Below, one piece after another: positions 61,148 to 64,000 of a stretch of 64,000 nucleotides of DNA. The stretch is from Struthio camelus (taxonomy: Eukaryota > Chordata > Aves > Struthioniformes > Struthionidae): positions 41,556,911 through 41,620,910 of the forward strand of contig NC_090942.1 of the NCBI RefSeq assembly GCF_040807025.1, in the 5' to 3' direction. The translations under genes were made by a program, and so were the position numbers. How positions within the stretch are numbered: the first letter of the stretch is position 1; each line of letters begins with the position of its first letter. A model generated the notes under the pieces. It saw only the letters and a program-made list of their open reading frames with translations, did no database searches and was not told where the DNA came from.

Positions 61148-64000
61148 GTAAGTATCATTGTATTCTTGATGGGCATAGTCAGCACTAGGCACATTCCTGT
61201 GTTTGTCTCTCATACTTACTGTGGGAACCAGATAAAACAGTGCAGGAAAGCTGTCAGCCTGACACTTTTGGCACATGCGGAAACACTTAGTTGAAAAAAA
61301 TGTTTGCTTGTGATTCTGGAAATGAACTTGTAAAAGAGTTACCATGAGGCTACAACTTCTCTAAGCAGAGACAGAGCCAAACAAATTAAAATTTTTAAAC
61401 AAGAGCTGTTTAAAAGAGCTGGATTGCTTTTTGGAAATAGTTAAGCAGCAGGATATTAAAAGTTTGAATACTGGCTCATGTTTATTAAAATCGCAAGTAA
61501 AGCTATAATCAAAACCAAAACTTTTGCTGCCTGGTTCTGCCTATGTCAAGGACAATTGAGTCCACTTTTCATAGTATCAAGGCTTCTTGTCCTAATCACT
61601 TTTAATTACTGTTTCCCTACTCTTAAGTTTAGCATCCCTGAAGGCTGAGTATAAAATGTAGAATCGTACAAAAAGCTTAGTTATGCTATCTAGTACGTTC
61701 ACTGAGGGGAAAAAGTATGCTGCAAAAGCTAGCTAATCAAGCACAACATCAAAAGAGGAGTGCTGGTTTGAAGTGATGGTGGCTAACCAAAAGTGAAAAG
61801 TATTGTATTTTCATGAGACCTGGGTTTGGCAGTGACCCTAGTTGTAATGACCCGGGCCTAAAAGAAAATTTAGGTTCCTGAGAAGTGATGGAGATTCTGT
61901 AGCTGATGCACCATAGAATGTGTGGGAAAAGGCTTGCACCTGCATTTGCATGCGCACCTCTAAAAGCTGATTAAAAGAATTGGGTAGGCATGCAGCCTCT
62001 TACGAAACATGTGCTTTATAAGCTTTTAAAAGTAAAGACCTCCTTTTTTATGGCAAGCTTAGCCACTAACACACCATAAAACCCACATAAGATATGCAAA
62101 CTCATGATGCTGCCCTTTTTGCAAAGACACAGTCTATTTTAAGCTATGAAATGTGCATGGTCGTCTGCAGTTTGATCTCCTTTAGGTGGGTATTACGCTT
62201 CCAATTTTTGGGGTCCTCACTAACACTCATTTGAATTTTGCCACCTGGTCTTTCCATCTATGAAAAGCAAACAAAAAAAAAACAAAAAATGTGAAAAAAC
62301 TCATCTTGGGAACATAGGTGATAGCGACACTGACTTGGAATGGTACCCTATTTGCAAGCAGGTTTTCCTTCCCTGTTTTCTTATCCCTTTTTACCGCATA
62401 TGGGGGGTGTTTGGGCTTATTTTTATTACTAGCAGAATTTGCATTTGAAAGGTATTATTTCTTTACTTGCTTTGGTTATCGTTATCCATATTGCTATTGC
62501 TGATCTAACTTTCGGCTAACACAGATAAGGACATAACAAGGAGAGATGTTACACACCAAATATAACAGTATCAAGTGCATATGAAGAGAATCACACAAAA
62601 AAGACTCTGCACATTTTTGCGTGTTCATGTTTGCTTGTACAATGTCCTGTCAACTGTAATAACATTCCTAAAAGCTTCTGGCCCAATGATTTTTCTTCAG
62701 CCATCTAAGAAGAAAAACAAAAGTCTGGGCTTTTCCTAGAATGAAATGCTGCTAATTCATCGAGCTACCTCCCGTCTTTCAATTTACAGTCCAAACTTAG
62801 GTTACCCAAATAGTGAGGCATGTCACTGTTCGGGAGACTCCTCAGCAGTCTACTTCTGTCCAAAAACTCTGAAAATGTTCTTACCTTATTCCTGTGCTGA
62901 GCCTACTTTTTCCTCCTTAGATGTTAAACTACTATGCTTATAACTCTCTGTTCCAAAGTAATGCCAATCCTTCATTACTGGTACTACTCCAAAAGTATTT
63001 ATTTTATTATCATCTTTTGCTTTACACATCAACACTCTGCTCCTCCACTATTTACACATAAGCCAGTCATTTCGGTCTCATTATTTGTGATGCTGTTCCC
63101 TGAAACCCTTCCAGTTTGTATTCATTTTTCAAATAACGGGTAGCTTAGAGACGTGAACCCTTTGGAGATGTGAGGTAACTGATGACCTCTTTTTAATGCA
63201 AATTCCAACCCATTATATTGAGAGTCTCTTCAATGTTCAGAGTGATACAATACAATTCGGTCTAGTATTATCTAGAAAAATTATAGACAATGTTTCCACT
63301 GAACTATTTTTTCAGTTTTGAAATAGAAAGTTACAGCCACAGTAGTTTCCATGCTCGCCTTATGCTCATTTCTGAACAGTGATTGTACATATTAAAATTA
63401 TTTTGCCCATCCAGGTATTACCACATGATTTTTATTTCCAGCTTACCTGGGAATTCTATGTTTTGTTTATATGACTTAGTTCAAGGATACTATTGTAAAA
63501 TGTAACTTGGCCCATAATGCAGACATTGTAAAAATAAGATTTTATGAGGTCTTTAGACTGGAAGCAACGTTTCCATGAAATTAAAATGCACCTTAGAAAT
63601 GTCCATATGCTCTTTGAAACAGAACAACAGTAGGAGCTGAAAATGCATTTATAGTTTTTTTTTAGTGTTGAAAAAAATGTTAGTAATCACTTGATTATAG
63701 GCCTGGTTCAAAACCTAATAAAGGCAAAAGAATTGATCCACTGAATTTTGGTTTAGATGTTATGGCCTGGGTGTGTGGTTTGGCGGTACTGATACATCGT
63801 TACCTCAAAAGAACTGAGACTTTATTATGAAGAGAGTTAAACCCGTTGTTTTGACTCCAAAGAAAGGATGTGTAAACCAGATCTTTTCAGCCAATTCAGA
63901 CCATCCAGGCTGAATCTGATTCACTATTCCAGCCACAGTTTGACACCTCTGCAGGCACCATTCTTGCAATCCTGATGATCGTGTCTGGGCTTTATCCTCA
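61148..64000 (+). other. LGR5: Start of LGR5 intron 2 (incomplete)
   Basis: The intron begins with GTAAGTAT after exon 2 and runs off the window. I looked for the next LRR exon (expected to be 72 nt, phase 2-2, encoding something like RLAGNALTYIP) and did not find it, so exon 3 should lie beyond 64000. The sequence is AT-rich. It contains a fragment resembling an old interspersed repeat near 63699-63765 and no other recognised feature. Confidence 0.75.
63699..63765. repeat. Possible fragment of an ancient palindromic repeat in intron 2
   Basis: AGGCCTGGTTCAAAACCTAA, then AAAGAATTGATCCACTGAAT and TTTGGTTTAG, look like a decayed form of a GGGCCTGATCCAAAGCCCATTGA-type palindromic repeat. Identification is by pattern recall only. 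Confidence 0.35.

Noticed and set aside
61148..64000. LGR5 exon 3
   Set aside because: No 72-nt phase 2-2 segment with LRR consensus and splice sites was found.
1..64000. CRISPR array, tRNA, rRNA, operons or bacterial elements
   Set aside because: No regularly spaced repeats, no cloverleaf with A and B boxes in a functional arrangement, and no dense coding. All other evidence points to a vertebrate genome.

Overview
The window looks like bird nuclear DNA, and it carries the promoter and the first two coding exons of one large gene on the + strand. The bird assignment rests on three things. Two 3'-end fragments of CR1 LINEs end in the diagnostic ATTCTGTG-type octamer repeat (2481-2567, minus; 43419-43504, plus). 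Interspersed repeats are otherwise sparse and old (MIR-like SINE remnants). A very GC-rich CpG island sits in AT-rich surroundings. The species cannot be named from this sequence alone, and a crocodilian or turtle is less likely but not excluded.

The gene is recognised as LGR5, the leucine-rich-repeat GPCR that binds R-spondins and potentiates Wnt signalling. Exon 1 (coding part 23000-23220) encodes a signal peptide, the LRRNT cysteine cap and the start of the first LRR. Exon 2 (61076-61147) is a 72-nt, phase 2-2 exon encoding one 24-residue LRR. Both flanking introns have consensus GT-AG borders. Translated across the splice, the protein reads NLSVFTSYL-DLSMNNI, which matches LGR5 better than LGR4 or LGR6. 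Exon 3 is not seen before the window ends.

Layout: 1-22319 is apparently intergenic upstream DNA (one CR1, one MIR-like SINE, small tandem duplications and simple repeats, no convincing gene). From 22320 to 23380 lies the promoter CpG island with a C13 run, a G-rich tract, a (GGCA)n tetranucleotide repeat, a GC box, an upstream ATG and exon 1. A second GC-rich patch runs from 23640 to 23890. Intron 1 spans 23221-61075 (37,855 bp) and holds a CR1, MIR-like remnants, fragments that look like older palindromic repeats, microsatellites, several strong inverted repeats and an apparent excess of TCF/LEF core motifs. From 61148 to 64000 is the start of intron 2.

Nearly all open reading frames outside exons 1 and 2 are short and have no recognisable domain. 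They look like chance frames, especially those on both strands of the CpG island. The points most worth a second look are the overlapping upstream ORF in the LGR5 leader, the TCF-core cluster and convergent CTCF-like motifs around intron 1, two strong hairpins (51922-51984, 24489-24520), and the pair of CR1 fragments sharing the same 5' breakpoint. No undescribed multi-gene system was found.
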